A stretch of 64,000 nucleotides of DNA from Bifidobacterium amazonense (GCF_018555435.2 NZ_JAFEJT020000011.1:1-64000), one strand, 5' to 3'; counted from the stretch's first letter, positions 17,711 to 27,149 are shown. Numbers and translations are program-made. The notes: a model not told the origin generated them from the letters alone.

Positions 17711-19201
17711 TCACGAGATGCCGGGGCAGTAGGTGACTTCGATGTAGCGGTTGGCGAGGCCCATGAACTGGCCGGTGTCCGGGTCGGTGATCGCGCCGGT
17801 CTCCGGGTCGATGATGCCGTTCGTGTCCGCGTCGATCAGCGTGCCGTCGGCCTTGGTGATCGTGTTCGTCGCCGCATCGTACGTCGATCCGTCCGTACCG
17901 GAGTCCGTACCGGACGTCGACGAACCGTCGGACGAGGACGACGAGCCGCTCGAGTCGGTGCCGTCGCTCGTGCCGGAACCATCCGACGAACCGTCAGACG
18001 AACCGTCAGTCGAACCGGACGACGAACCATCCGACGAGGACGAAGACGACGTGCTCGTCTCGACCAGCGACTTGTGCTCGCGCAGCTTGGCCCACATGGC
18101 GTCCGCGGTCGAGGCCCACACCACCGTGGCCTGCGGGTTGAGCGGATCCGCCTCGATCGGCACGGTCTGCGAATACAGGCGCGACGTGTCGAAGTCCTTG
18201 AGGCTCATCGCGAGCCCCGCCAGCGCGGTCACGTCCGCGAGGCTCTCGCTCATCTGCACCGACTGGATCGCGGCCTTCGCGAGCTGGTACAGCTGGCTCG
18301 TCTGCGTGAAGTAGTTCTTCGACAGCGCGGTCTTGACCAGACGTTTGATCAGATACTGCTGACGCGTGGTGCGCATGATGTCCGAACCGTCGGTGCCGGT
18401 GCCCTTGCGCATGCGCGCGTACTGCGTGGCCTGCGTGCCGTCGAGATGGTGGATGCCGCGCTTGAGGTCGAGCTGCGTCGTGTCGTCCTGCGTGTCGACC
18501 GGCACGCAGATGTCCACGCCGCCGATCGCGTCGATCATCTTCACCAGACCGGCGAAGTCGACGACCATGAAGTTCTTGATGTCCATGCCGGTCAGCGAGT
18601 TCACCGCGCTCAACGTGCAGCTCGCGGCCGATGCGAGATCGCCGCCCGTCGCGTACGCGTTCGCGAAGATCGAGTTGAATCGCACGTAATACTGCGCCGC
18701 GATCTCGCCGTTCGACGTGGTGCAGCTCGGCACGTCGACCATCGAGTCGCGCGGAATGGAAACCAGATTGATGTACGAACGGTCCGCGGCGATCTGCAGG
18801 ACCATCGTCGTGTCCGAATTGTGCAGTCCCTGCGTATCGTCCGCGGCGCCGCCGACGGCCGTGTTCCCGCTGCCCTCGCGCGTATCCTGGCCGATGAGCA
18901 GGATGTCGATCGGCTCGTTCGCGTACGGATCGATCAGCGTGTTCTCCGTATCGTCCTTGCCGTCCTGCACGATCGACTTCACGCCCTGGCTCTTCACCGT
19001 GCCGGACATGTCCGTCCACACCGCGGCCGCGGCCGTGCCCACGAACGTCAGCGCCGCGACCAGCACCATCGCGACCACGCTGACCGCCCGGTGGCTGACC
19101 CGGTATCCCAGCGAATGCCGCGGCGTGCCGGCATGATGCCAGACGAGATTCGGCAACTCGGTCGAACGATGGGTCGAACGCGTGAGTTTGTGTGCCGCCA
19201 T
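17711..19201 (-). CDS. LytR-CpsA-Psr (LCP) family cell-wall polymer ligase
   Basis: The protein has 496 residues. ATG 19201 is chosen over 19375 because GGGAGG sits 5 nt before it. One membrane helix lies at about residues 41-63. The LCP domain follows (about 115-330), with I-L-L-I-G-Q-D-T-R, then S-I-P-R-D-S and the distal Y-A-R-M-R-K-G segment, all arginine- and aspartate-containing motifs that bind the pyrophosphate lipid. A Ser/Asp/Gly-rich linker (about 385-440) resembles that in the DUF4012 neighbour. LCP enzymes transfer lipid-linked glycopolymers to peptidoglycan, which fits this envelope block. The polymer is unknown. Confidence 0.85.
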   Translation of the reverse strand: MAAHKLTRSTHRSTELPNLVWHHAGTPRHSLGYRVSHRAVSVVAMVLVAALTFVGTAAAAVWTDMSGTVKSQGVKSIVQDGKDDTENTLIDPYANEPIDILLIGQDTREGSGNTAVGGAADDTQGLHNSDTTMVLQIAADRSYINLVSIPRDSMVDVPSCTTSNGEIAAQYYVRFNSIFANAYATGGDLASAASCTLSAVNSLTGMDIKNFMVVDFAGLVKMIDAIGGVDICVPVDTQDDTTQLDLKRGIHHLDGTQATQYARMRKGTGTDGSDIMRTTRQQYLIKRLVKTALSKNYFTQTSQLYQLAKAAIQSVQMSESLADVTALAGLAMSLKDFDTSRLYSQTVPIEADPLNPQATVVWASTADAMWAKLREHKSLVETSTSSSSSSDGSSSGSTDGSSDGSSDGSGTSDGTDSSGSSSSSDGSSTSGTDSGTDGSTYDAATNTITKADGTLIDADTNGIIDPETGAITDPDTGQFMGLANRYIEVTYCPGIS

Positions 19202-19387
19202 GGTTACCTCCCGTTCGCCGAGCACGGCCGGCAAGCACCGCCATACCCACGCGCGACCGGGACGATCCGAAGGCGGATGCCGCGGAATGCCGCGATGGTC
19301 GCAAAAGTCGCAATGCGACGCGGGGTCGCTCCGCATGGAGCCGCCGACAATGCGCTGCCGTGCAGCGAATTGCATGTACGTAGGGGA

Positions 19388-19416
19388 AGTATAACAGAGG
19401 GTGTCTCGCCGGTTAA
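19388..19416 (-). promoter_or_regulatory. Predicted promoter of the LCP gene
   Basis: On the minus strand TTAACC and TATACT are separated by 17 bp, placing a start about 180 nt upstream of the LCP start codon. The rest of the 569-bp divergent gap (19202-19770) shows no gene. Confidence 0.5.
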
Positions 19417-19770
19417 CGCCGATTCCGCAACGGACCGGGCGACATTCCGGCTACGTTGTGTCGGATCGGGCCGGATTGTGTCTGATTGTGCTGAGTCGTG
19501 TCGGCTTCCGGACACGTGCGCAACCGGCCCGCGCATGTCGCATTCAGGATTTTCCCAGACTTATTGCAGGACTACAGTAGACTTCGACAAGAAAACATCC
19601 ACATATCACAGCCATAGTGTTGCCACGGGATGCCTAGCCCTGCCGGCCGGCACGCCCCGGCCGCGTCGCCGGGAGCGGAACCGCCCCGGCGGCGTCCCGG
19701 CCAACGCAACCGACGGTCCGCGCCCATGACGACGTGCGGCCGCACAACTCGGGAGAACTGGAGAAGCCGT

Positions 19771-21132
19771 ATGTTCGTTCTCAAGAACGCCTGGGGTCAG
19801 CTCATGCGCCACAAACTGCGCACGCTGCTGATCCTTGTCATCGCACTCGTCGTCGCCTTCGGGTCGCTGTTCACGCTGTCCGTGCGACAGGCGAACGAAA
19901 CGGCCACCGTCACCGACCGCGCCTCCCTCGCACCGGGTGCAATCGTGCGCATGACCGCGGCCAAGCAGGCGAAATACGACGGCACCGACTCCAGCTGGGT
20001 CAAGAACTACCTGACCACCGACACCTACAACGGCTACTACGCGGTCGTCACCACCGCGAACATCACACTGTCGACCGTCAACGCATCCGAATCGTTCCCG
20101 GTGCGCCAGACCTCCGACTCCATCCAGGCCATCGCCGGCACGTCCGACGCGAGCGCCGACAAGACCGGCGGCGAGTTCACGCTCAAGTCGTTCACCTCCG
20201 TCGCCACCGCGCGCGACAACGACCTCGGCTCCTACAAGGTCGTCAAGGGCAAGCATCTGAGCTACTCCGGCAAGGCCGAGAAGGGCGCGCTCATCTCGCA
20301 GGCGCTCGCCAGCAAGAACAATCTCAAGGTCGGCGACAAGTTCACCATCGCCAGCCCGTCCGACGCGAAGAAGACCACCGAGCTCGTGGTGCGCGGCATC
20401 TACGAGTACACCGACGAGGCGGCCGCCGGCCACGGCTCCGACGCCAAGCTCGCCAAGGACAACCGCGACAACGCGATCTACGTGGCCTACAGCACGATGT
20501 ACACCACCGAATGGGCCAACGAGAAGGCCTCCGACTGGAGCAAGCCCGACCTGAGCTACGTGTTCGAGTTCAGCTCGATGAGCGACTACAACAAGTTCGT
20601 CAAGAACGTCAAGAAGACGCTCAAGTCCGGTTACGAGGTCTCCTCGCCGACCATCACCGCGTATGAGCAGAAGATCAAGCCGATCACCGCGCTCAACGAG
20701 CGGATGAACACCGTGTCGGTCGCGGTGCTGGCCGCCGGCGGCGTGCTGCTGCTCGCGCTCGTGCTGCTGAGCGTGTGGCGTCGCGGCGACGAGATCGGCA
20801 CCGCGCTGATCTGCGGCGTGACCGGCGGCCGCATGGGCTGGCAGCTCATGCTCGAGGCGTTCATCCCGCTGCTCGTCGGCCTGGGACTCGGTCTGCTGGT
20901 CGGCGGATTCGCGTCCAAGCCGCTCGGCGCATCGCTCGCCACCGGATATGCGACCACCATCAACGGCGGCATGATCTGGCACGTCGGCTGGATCGGACTG
21001 GTTTCCGTGCTCGCGCTCGGCATCGTCGCGGCGCTGCGCGTGGCCTGCTTCGGACCGCGGAAGCTGTTCGCGGCGCGTGCCGGGTTCGTTGCCGGTGCGC
21101 GTGACAACGCTGCGGAAGAGGCGACGGCATGA
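19771..21132 (+). CDS. FtsX-type ABC transporter permease
   Basis: The protein has 453 residues. ATG 19771 is chosen over 19630 because GGAG lies 7 nt upstream. One N-terminal helix (about residues 18-36), a periplasmic-side domain of about 280 residues and three C-terminal helices form the FtsX/MacB-like layout. Such permeases couple an ATPase to extracellular work, for example lipoprotein release or activation of cell-wall hydrolases, rather than simple transport. The ATPase gene follows with a 4-bp ATGA overlap. Confidence 0.8.
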   Translation: MFVLKNAWGQLMRHKLRTLLILVIALVVAFGSLFTLSVRQANETATVTDRASLAPGAIVRMTAAKQAKYDGTDSSWVKNYLTTDTYNGYYAVVTTANITLSTVNASESFPVRQTSDSIQAIAGTSDASADKTGGEFTLKSFTSVATARDNDLGSYKVVKGKHLSYSGKAEKGALISQALASKNNLKVGDKFTIASPSDAKKTTELVVRGIYEYTDEAAAGHGSDAKLAKDNRDNAIYVAYSTMYTTEWANEKASDWSKPDLSYVFEFSSMSDYNKFVKNVKKTLKSGYEVSSPTITAYEQKIKPITALNERMNTVSVAVLAAGGVLLLALVLLSVWRRGDEIGTALICGVTGGRMGWQLMLEAFIPLLVGLGLGLLVGGFASKPLGASLATGYATTINGGMIWHVGWIGLVSVLALGIVAALRVACFGPRKLFAARAGFVAGARDNAAEEATA

Positions 21133-22457
21133 GCGATACGAAGAACGACAACAGCGTCGACAACGGCACCACCATCGACGAAAGCGAGAAGAACACCATG
21201 ACCACCGATAACACGGACAGCACCGTCGACAACACCGTCGACAACACCGGCGCCGCCGAAGCGACGGACGTCGCGCAGAACGTCGCGGAGCATGCCGCGG
21301 AGAGCGACAAGGCAACAGCCGACGCCGATACGACGGATGCAGCCGCGCAGAACGTGCAGTTCAGCATCGTGTTCGACGATGACGATGATGATGCGGATGC
21401 GTCCGAAAACGCATCGGCGGACGACGACGAGACCATCGCCGTCGATATCGCAAACGTAAGCGAAACGCTCGCCTCGGCCGTGAACGCTACGGATCGCGCG
21501 GACGGCACGAACGACGACGTCGACGTCGATGCAGACAAGTCGGACGACACCATCGCGGACGGCGCGAACGATTCCGTCGACGCCACGATCGGCGATGTGG
21601 CGGGCGTGGCCGCGGCCAACGCGGCGCGCGTCAACGAAACGCTCGCGCTCGGCAAGAAGCAGGACGCGACGTCGCAGGCCATCGCCGAGGCGGATCATGC
21701 GAACGCGGCCGGCGGCGCATCGGCCGACGACCAGTCGCTGCGACTGTCCGTCCGTCTCGACAAGGAGCTCAAGGCCGGGCGCGAGGACGACAAGCTGCTC
21801 AAGGCGTACCCGTCGCTCGCGCTCAACAAGGTGACGCTGACGGATCGCAAGAGCGGGCACAACACGCTCGACCGCGTCAGCGCGTCCTTCTACAAGGGGC
21901 ACCTGTACGCGATCCGCGTGGACGGCGACGACGAGCGCGTCGCGCTGCTCGGGCTCGTGACCGGCTTGACGCGTCCGACCGACGGCGCGGTGATGAACAA
22001 GAGCCTCAACGTGCTCGAAATCGATCCGGGTGAGCTGCTCGGCCACCGGTTCGGCCTGATTCCGCAGCGTTACGCGGTGCGCGACGATCTGAACGCCGAG
22101 CAGAACGTGCTGTACGCGATGGATGCCTCCGGACGCACGTTCCTCAAGCCGAAGCCGGTGCTGGCGCGCGAGCTGCTCATGCGCGTCGGCTTCGACGCGG
22201 ACACGCCGAACGTGCCGGCCGGCAAGCTGCCGGAGGTGCAGAAGCGGCTGGTGGCGATCGCGCGCGCGATCTCGTGCGACGCGGAGGTCATCATCGCCGA
22301 CGAGCCGACCGGCGGACTGGACGCGGACGACAGCGTGACCGTGCTCAAGACGCTGCTTTCGCTCACCCGCGGCGACGACAAGCGTTGCGTGGTGGTCCTC
22401 ACCTCCGACGATGAGGTGGCCGAAGTCGCGGAGCACGTCACCTACCTGAGTGAGTGA
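21129..22457 (+). CDS. ABC transporter ATP-binding protein with a degenerate Walker A and acidic N-terminal extension
   Basis: The protein has 442 residues. Residues 1 to about 220 are Asp/Thr/Ala-rich and low in complexity, with no counterpart in normal ABC ATPases. The ATPase region (about 227-442) keeps a strong Walker B and D-loop (V-I-I-A-D-E-P-T-G-G-L-D) and the helix after the signature motif (R-L-V-A-I-A-R-A-I). The Walker A position (about 261-272) reads V-D-G-D-D-E-R-V-A-L-L-G, so GxxGxGKS/T is absent, and the LSGGQ signature reads L-P-E-V-Q. It may bind nucleotide weakly or act as a structural partner of the FtsX-type permease it overlaps. Confidence 0.75.
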   Translation: MSDTKNDNSVDNGTTIDESEKNTMTTDNTDSTVDNTVDNTGAAEATDVAQNVAEHAAESDKATADADTTDAAAQNVQFSIVFDDDDDDADASENASADDDETIAVDIANVSETLASAVNATDRADGTNDDVDVDADKSDDTIADGANDSVDATIGDVAGVAAANAARVNETLALGKKQDATSQAIAEADHANAAGGASADDQSLRLSVRLDKELKAGREDDKLLKAYPSLALNKVTLTDRKSGHNTLDRVSASFYKGHLYAIRVDGDDERVALLGLVTGLTRPTDGAVMNKSLNVLEIDPGELLGHRFGLIPQRYAVRDDLNAEQNVLYAMDASGRTFLKPKPVLARELLMRVGFDADTPNVPAGKLPEVQKRLVAIARAISCDAEVIIADEPTGGLDADDSVTVLKTLLSLTRGDDKRCVVVLTSDDEVAEVAEHVTYLSE

Positions 22458-22507
22458 CGCGGCGGTTGTGACACACAGCGGCCGGCACTGACCGCGCAGA
22501 TACGGCA

Positions 22508-22540
22508 AACGGCCCGGTTCCCCTTGGGAGCCGGGCCGTT
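22508..22540 (+). terminator. Terminator after the ABC operon
   Basis: A perfect 10-bp stem AACGGCCCGG / CCGGGCCGTT with a 13-nt loop lies 50 bp after the stop at 22457. The T-tract is weak. Confidence 0.6.
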
Positions 22541-22608
22541 CCCGTAGTTTCGGAATCGCATGGCATACCGTGCCTATTGTCCGACGGAGGTCTCCACCCG
22601 TCGTGCGC

Positions 22609-22780
22609 GGCCTGTTTTGAAGCATATCTTGCAGTTCTAGGTCGTTCCTGCAGATATCCGGTCACAATTCAGTCGAATCGGTGTTGAAATTCCGCCATTT
22701 TCCGGCCCTCACGCACGCGGTCGAACGAGTAATACCAAGACAAATGACCTAGAACTGCAAGATGCATTTCAAAACAGGCC
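22609..22780. mobile_element. 172-bp element with 35-bp terminal inverted repeats (MITE-like)
   Basis: Arms 22609-22643 and 22746-22780 match at 31 of 35 positions as inverted repeats, each with GGCCTGTTTTGAA at the outer end. The roughly 100-bp interior carries a short minus-strand reading frame that stops at 22669 and looks like a gene remnant; I do not recognise its family. No clear target-site duplication is seen. It sits between an operon terminator and the 3' end of the HD-domain gene. Confidence 0.65.
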
Positions 22781-22799
22781 ATGCAGCGCGATACCGCAG

Positions 22800-23609
22800 T
22801 CACACCATGCGCATGTGGTATTTGGCGGCGAGCGAGGCGATGTCGGGGCGGCCGTAGCGTTCGACGAGGGCGAGCCAGCGGCGGCCGTTTTCCTCGCCGA
22901 AGCGCAGGGCCTTGGCCGTGTACGCGTCGACGGACAGGAACTTCGGCGGCGTGGACTTGCTGTGGAACTTGTCGGCCACCATCACGGTCTCCTGTTCGAG
23001 GTTGACGGGCGCGTAATCGTCGGGCGGCAGCGGCAGGTCCTGCCGGATCACGTCCTCCTTCGTCAGGCCCACGCCGGTGTGGTTGCGCGCGAATTGGGCG
23101 ATCGACTCGTCCACGCCCTGTTCGAGCAGCCACTCATAGCCGAGCAGGCCGTGCAGGATGTAGCGTTTGCCGTCGAATTTGAGCGGCTCGTCGTCGGAAC
23201 CGTCGTGCTTGAGCACGCGGTAGGTGCCGATGTCGTGCAGCAGGCCGCCGATCATCACCAGATGCTCGTCGAGCAGTCGCGGCGGCACGGTGCCGCCCTC
23301 CACTCCCCCGCTCGGCGGGACGGTCCATGTCAGGTGCGCTGCCGCGGCCGGCGCATCCGCAGCGGTCGGCGCATCCGCTGCCGTCTCGCCGCTCACGCTC
23401 CCGTTCACGTCGACCGGCCTCAGTTCGGGCGCGTCCTTCGGCAGCGTGCAGCGCCGGGTGAACAGCGCGTTCTGCCGGCGGGCCAGCTGGCAGGCGATGG
23501 TGGCGACGATCACGCAATGCGTGTGGATCAGCTCGTACGCCGCTTCGGAGGGGGAAATACGGCGATGCAGCTCGTCGATTTGCTCAAGGGTTGGAATGTA
23601 TCCGCTCAT
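22800..23609 (-). CDS. HD-domain phosphohydrolase
   Basis: The protein has 269 residues from ATG 23609 (272 from ATG 23618; neither has a strong ribosome-binding site). The metal-binding signature of the HD superfamily is visible: an early H-T-H-C segment, G-G-L-L-H-D-I-G near residue 124, a later N-H-T-G, and a distal A-D-K. A poorly conserved Ala/Asp-rich insert lies near residues 70-95. HD proteins hydrolyse phosphoesters of nucleotides or similar compounds; the substrate is unknown. The next gene upstream on the same strand is an amidotransferase 66 bp away. Confidence 0.75.
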   Translation of the reverse strand: MSGYIPTLEQIDELHRRISPSEAAYELIHTHCVIVATIACQLARRQNALFTRRCTLPKDAPELRPVDVNGSVSGETAADAPTAADAPAAAAHLTWTVPPSGGVEGGTVPPRLLDEHLVMIGGLLHDIGTYRVLKHDGSDDEPLKFDGKRYILHGLLGYEWLLEQGVDESIAQFARNHTGVGLTKEDVIRQDLPLPPDDYAPVNLEQETVMVADKFHSKSTPPKFLSVDAYTAKALRFGEENGRRWLALVERYGRPDIASLAAKYHMRMV

Positions 23610-23675
23610 ACCCGCCATTGTAGGGCTGATTCCGTGCGGACTCCCGTGCCGGACGTCGGTCGGATGCCGGATGAA

Positions 23676-24560
23676 TCAGATGGAACGGACGCGGAACTCG
23701 CCGGTGCGGTTGGAGGCGACGATCATCTGGTCGTTGTTGAGCCGCGTCCAACCGTCGGCCTCGTCCTGCGCGAAGCCGGAGCTGGCCACGACCACGCCCT
23801 TCGGCTGGTCGGTCGCAGCACCGTCCGTCCCCTCGCCCAGCGCACGGTAGCGGATCACGCGATAGTCGTGCGCCTTGTCGGCCTTGCCGTACTGGTCGTA
23901 GATCTCGACGATGCGCGGGCTGGTGACCTCGCGGCCGGCGGCGCACAGCGCGATGAACTGGTCCTCGCTCTGGATCATGCAGTTGTAGCTCGACTTCGGG
24001 TAGGCCTGACGCAGCTGGCGCACGGCCTGCGCGACGGCCTCGTCGAGCGCGAATCCGAACGCCACGTATTCGAGGATGACCGAGAAGAAGATGGCCGAGT
24101 CGGAACGGCCGCCGGTGGACAGGAACGCGCCGCGGTTGACCGGATAGTTGCGGTTGTGGATGATGTTCACGCCGTTCTCGTCGGAGATGTCGCCGTTGTG
24201 GATGAACGACAGGCCGTTGGCGAAGAACGGCTGCTGGTTCTCCATGATGAGCGGCTGATGCGAGCTGGCCAAGCGCAGGTGCCACAGCGCGCCGCGCGCC
24301 GGGTCGGCGGCGAAGTCGGCGGACAGCGGATCGTGGTAGGCGGCGATGGTGCTCTTGTACAGTTTGACGCCGGTTTCGGGCGCGGGCGCGCCGCCGTCCC
24401 GGACGTGGGGCGGGTCCGCGGGTTCGGAGATCAGCGAGGCGCCCCAACCGTCGTTGTGGATCTCGCTCAGTTCGATGAACTCGCGCGCTGCGGATTGACC
24501 GAGCACGTCGTTGAGGCTCAGGTTGGTCCCTGCCGTTGCGTATCCCAGTAATCTGCACAT
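23676..24560 (-). CDS. Class II glutamine amidotransferase
   Basis: The protein has 294 residues. It begins M-C-R-L-L-G-Y, so the catalytic Cys is residue 2 and becomes N-terminal after Met removal, as in Ntn-type amidotransferases (YafJ/EgtC-like). Other family features are H-N-D-G-W-G, L-R-L-A-S-S-H-Q-P and F-I-H-N-G-D-I, which form the glutaminase site. No synthase domain is present, so ammonia would go to an unknown partner or substrate. The gene lies between kup and the HD-domain gene on one strand. Confidence 0.8.
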   Translation of the reverse strand: MCRLLGYATAGTNLSLNDVLGQSAAREFIELSEIHNDGWGASLISEPADPPHVRDGGAPAPETGVKLYKSTIAAYHDPLSADFAADPARGALWHLRLASSHQPLIMENQQPFFANGLSFIHNGDISDENGVNIIHNRNYPVNRGAFLSTGGRSDSAIFFSVILEYVAFGFALDEAVAQAVRQLRQAYPKSSYNCMIQSEDQFIALCAAGREVTSPRIVEIYDQYGKADKAHDYRVIRYRALGEGTDGAATDQPKGVVVASSGFAQDEADGWTRLNNDQMIVASNRTGEFRVRSI

Positions 24561-24580
24561 GGTTGATTACTGTACCGGAG

Positions 24581-24604
24581 CCGCGCCGCGACATGGCGGC
24601 GCGG
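24581..24604 (-). terminator. Hairpin just after kup
   Basis: A 9-bp perfect stem CCGCGCCGC / GCGGCGCGG lies 13 nt past the kup stop codon. There is no T-tract, so it may only attenuate read-through into the amidotransferase gene. Confidence 0.4.
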
Positions 24605-24617
24605 TTATAGGCGTTCC

Positions 24618-27014
24618 TTATAGCTTGGTCTCGGACGTCGGCGCGGGCGTCAGCTTGGGGTTGGCCTTGGCGTTGGCTTTCGGCTGACGCTCCATCACGA
24701 TGGTGGTCTCGGCGTCCGACGGCAGTCCGCGTTTCGGCTGGGGCCTGCCGCTGCGCGCGTCACGGGCCCCGTCCTCGACGGATGCGACGAGTTCGGCGAG
24801 CTGTCCGGATTCGGCCATGCGCCCGTCGTTCGGCTTCTTGAGCGGCACGCGCTTGAGCCTGGGCGGGCGGCGGGTCGCGATGAACAGCGGCTGCACTTCG
24901 ACGATCGGATTGAACGGCGCGAGTCCGAACCATTTGACCGGCGAGCCGGCGACGTGGCGGATCGCGTACTTGGTGCGCAGCGCGACCGCGCCGCGCGTGG
25001 TGACCTTCGACTCCGGCATGAGATCCTTGTGGACCAGCACGTAGCGGATCGTGCCGATGTCGGGATCGGCGTCGACCTTCGGGTAGAGCGACTTCTGCTG
25101 CGGCAACTCGCCGGAGCGGTTGAGGTCGTGCATGATCTGGTGCAGGTAGACCGGGATCGACTGCGAGACCTTGAATCCGAGGCGGATGCGCACGCGGAAC
25201 AGGAAGTTCGTGCCGAAGTTCTCGACCGAGTATTCGCGGGTGAACGGCTCGTCGGTGGTCTGCACGGAGACGGCCCACCATGCGCGGGCGCGCTTGGGGT
25301 GGTCGGCGAAGATCGAGAAGAAGATGTCGGTGTCGAGCCGGCGCATCTCCGAATCGGCGGTCATGTACACGAGGTTGTCGGCGAAGTACGGGATGCGGAA
25401 GTCGCCGTGCAAACGTTCGAGCGCAGGCAGGAAATCGCCGGTCTTCATATGCCGACGCTGCGAACGTTCGATCTTGGTGCCCTCGTTCCACGTGTACATC
25501 ACGAACAGGATCGCGAGCGTGAGCAGCATCGTGAACCAGCCGCCGTGCAGGAACTTCGCCATCGACGCGATGAAGAACATGATCTGGATCGCGAGGAACA
25601 CGAGCAGGAACACGATCGCGCCGAACCGGCGTCCGCTGTACCAGATGTACACGGTGAGCAGCACGGTGGTCGTGATCATCGTGATCGTCAGCGCCAGTCC
25701 GTACGCGGCGGAGATGTGCTCGGAGTCGCGGAACATGGCGAGCACGGACAGCGTCGCCGCCAGCAGCACGCCGTTGACGACCGGGATGTACAGCTGTCCG
25801 CGCGTGCGCGCCGGGTAGCGCACCTGCAGATGCGGCATCCAGTTGAGTCGCGTCGCTTCGGACACCATCGTGAACGCGCCGGTGATCAGGGCCTGCGAGG
25901 CGATCACGCCGGCCGCGACCGACAGGATCACGGCCACATAGCGCACGTTCGGGTTCATCATCTGGAAGAACGGGTTGAGGGTCGTCAGATGCGCGAGCGC
26001 CGGATTGTGCTGGTTGCGCAGGATCCACGCGCCCTGGCCGAAGTAGCACAGCACGAGCGCGACCTTGATGAACGGCCAGGTGAAGTAGATGTTGCCGCGG
26101 CCCACGTGGCCCATGTCCGAGTAGAGCGCCTCGGCGCCGGTGGTGGACAGAAACACGGTGCCCATGAGCGCGATGCCGGCGGCGTTGTGCGGGCTGAACA
26201 GGAACCTCACGCCGTAGACGGGGTTGAGCGCGGCGAAGACGGTCCAGTCGCCGGCGAGGTTCACCGCGCCGACGACGGCGAGGAACGTGAACCAGACGAG
26301 CACGACGGAGCCGAACACCTTGCCGATGCTTTCGGTGCCGCGCGACTGCACGCAGAACAGCACGACGATGATGACGACCGTAATCATGAGCGTCAGGTCG
26401 GGGTTCGCATCGAACAGCGGCTCGATCTGCGGCAACGTGGTCAGGCCTTCGACGGCGGAGCTGATCGAGACGGCCGGGGTGAGCACCGAGTCGGCGAGGA
26501 ACGCCGCGCCGCCCACCATGGCCGGGATCGCCAGCCACGAGCCGTGGCGGCGGATCAGCGAATAGAGCGCGAAGATGCCGCCTTCGCCGTTGTTGTCGAT
26601 GCGCATCGCGATCAGCACGTACTTGACGGTGGTGATCAGCGTGATCGACCAGAAGATCAGCGACAGCAGGCCGAGCACGGCCTCGCGGTCGGCATTCGCG
26701 ATGCCGCCCTGCCCCGACAGGAACGTCTGCGCGGTGTACAGCGGCGAAGTGCCGATGTCGCCGTAGACGACGCCGAGTGCAACGATTGACATGGCGAGCG
26801 AGATCTTATCCGGGCCTGACTGGAGTTTGGCCCACCAGCGTCCCAGCGGTCCCTTGGACGCGGTCTCATACAGCTTGACGGCCTCTTTCTGCTCGGCCTG
26901 CCGCTGCTTGGCGAGTTCTTCTTTTTCCTCTTCGGTCAGTGTTCTGCGGGAAACCTTGGGCGCGTTCGTGAACGTGTCGGCTTTCAGCAGGGTTTCGTCA
27001 GGTTGTTGCGCCAT
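24618..27014 (-). CDS. kup: Kup potassium uptake protein
   Basis: The protein has 798 residues. ATG 27014 is chosen over 27065 because GGAGG sits 7 nt upstream. It has an N-terminal cytoplasmic segment of about 75 residues, about twelve membrane helices including the Kup motif G-V-V-Y-G-D-I-G-T-S-P-L-Y-T, and a long C-terminal soluble domain. It is a proton-coupled potassium importer. The C-terminal tail beyond about residue 710 is Lys/Pro-rich and poorly conserved in character. A strong predicted promoter and leader hairpin lie upstream (27069-27149). Confidence 0.92.
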   Translation of the reverse strand: MAQQPDETLLKADTFTNAPKVSRRTLTEEEKEELAKQRQAEQKEAVKLYETASKGPLGRWWAKLQSGPDKISLAMSIVALGVVYGDIGTSPLYTAQTFLSGQGGIANADREAVLGLLSLIFWSITLITTVKYVLIAMRIDNNGEGGIFALYSLIRRHGSWLAIPAMVGGAAFLADSVLTPAVSISSAVEGLTTLPQIEPLFDANPDLTLMITVVIIVVLFCVQSRGTESIGKVFGSVVLVWFTFLAVVGAVNLAGDWTVFAALNPVYGVRFLFSPHNAAGIALMGTVFLSTTGAEALYSDMGHVGRGNIYFTWPFIKVALVLCYFGQGAWILRNQHNPALAHLTTLNPFFQMMNPNVRYVAVILSVAAGVIASQALITGAFTMVSEATRLNWMPHLQVRYPARTRGQLYIPVVNGVLLAATLSVLAMFRDSEHISAAYGLALTITMITTTVLLTVYIWYSGRRFGAIVFLLVFLAIQIMFFIASMAKFLHGGWFTMLLTLAILFVMYTWNEGTKIERSQRRHMKTGDFLPALERLHGDFRIPYFADNLVYMTADSEMRRLDTDIFFSIFADHPKRARAWWAVSVQTTDEPFTREYSVENFGTNFLFRVRIRLGFKVSQSIPVYLHQIMHDLNRSGELPQQKSLYPKVDADPDIGTIRYVLVHKDLMPESKVTTRGAVALRTKYAIRHVAGSPVKWFGLAPFNPIVEVQPLFIATRRPPRLKRVPLKKPNDGRMAESGQLAELVASVEDGARDARSGRPQPKRGLPSDAETTIVMERQPKANAKANPKLTPAPTSETKL

Positions 27015-27068
27015 AACGCATCCTCCACATTGGCGGGGACCCTCCCCGCTCATGCACCACCTCACACG

Positions 27069-27106
27069 CGAAGAAGCCCGCCGGAGGGTTCCGACGGACT
27101 TCTTCG
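27069..27106 (-). promoter_or_regulatory. Hairpin at the start of the kup leader
   Basis: CGAAGAAG, CCG and CGGA pair with TCCG, CGG and CTTCTTCG, with two mismatches, enclosing a 4-nt loop. It begins a few nucleotides after the predicted transcription start and could be a 5' stabiliser or an attenuator. It also lies downstream of the tatD-like gene, so it may help to end that transcript. Confidence 0.5.
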
Positions 27107-27120
27107 TTGCTTAAGCGGAC

Positions 27121-27149
27121 AGTATAGGCGCGCGCCGAATATTTGCCAA
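27121..27149 (-). promoter_or_regulatory. Predicted kup promoter
   Basis: On the minus strand TTGGCA and TATACT are separated by 17 bp, each one mismatch from consensus. The predicted start is near 27114, giving a leader of about 100 nt. Confidence 0.6.
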
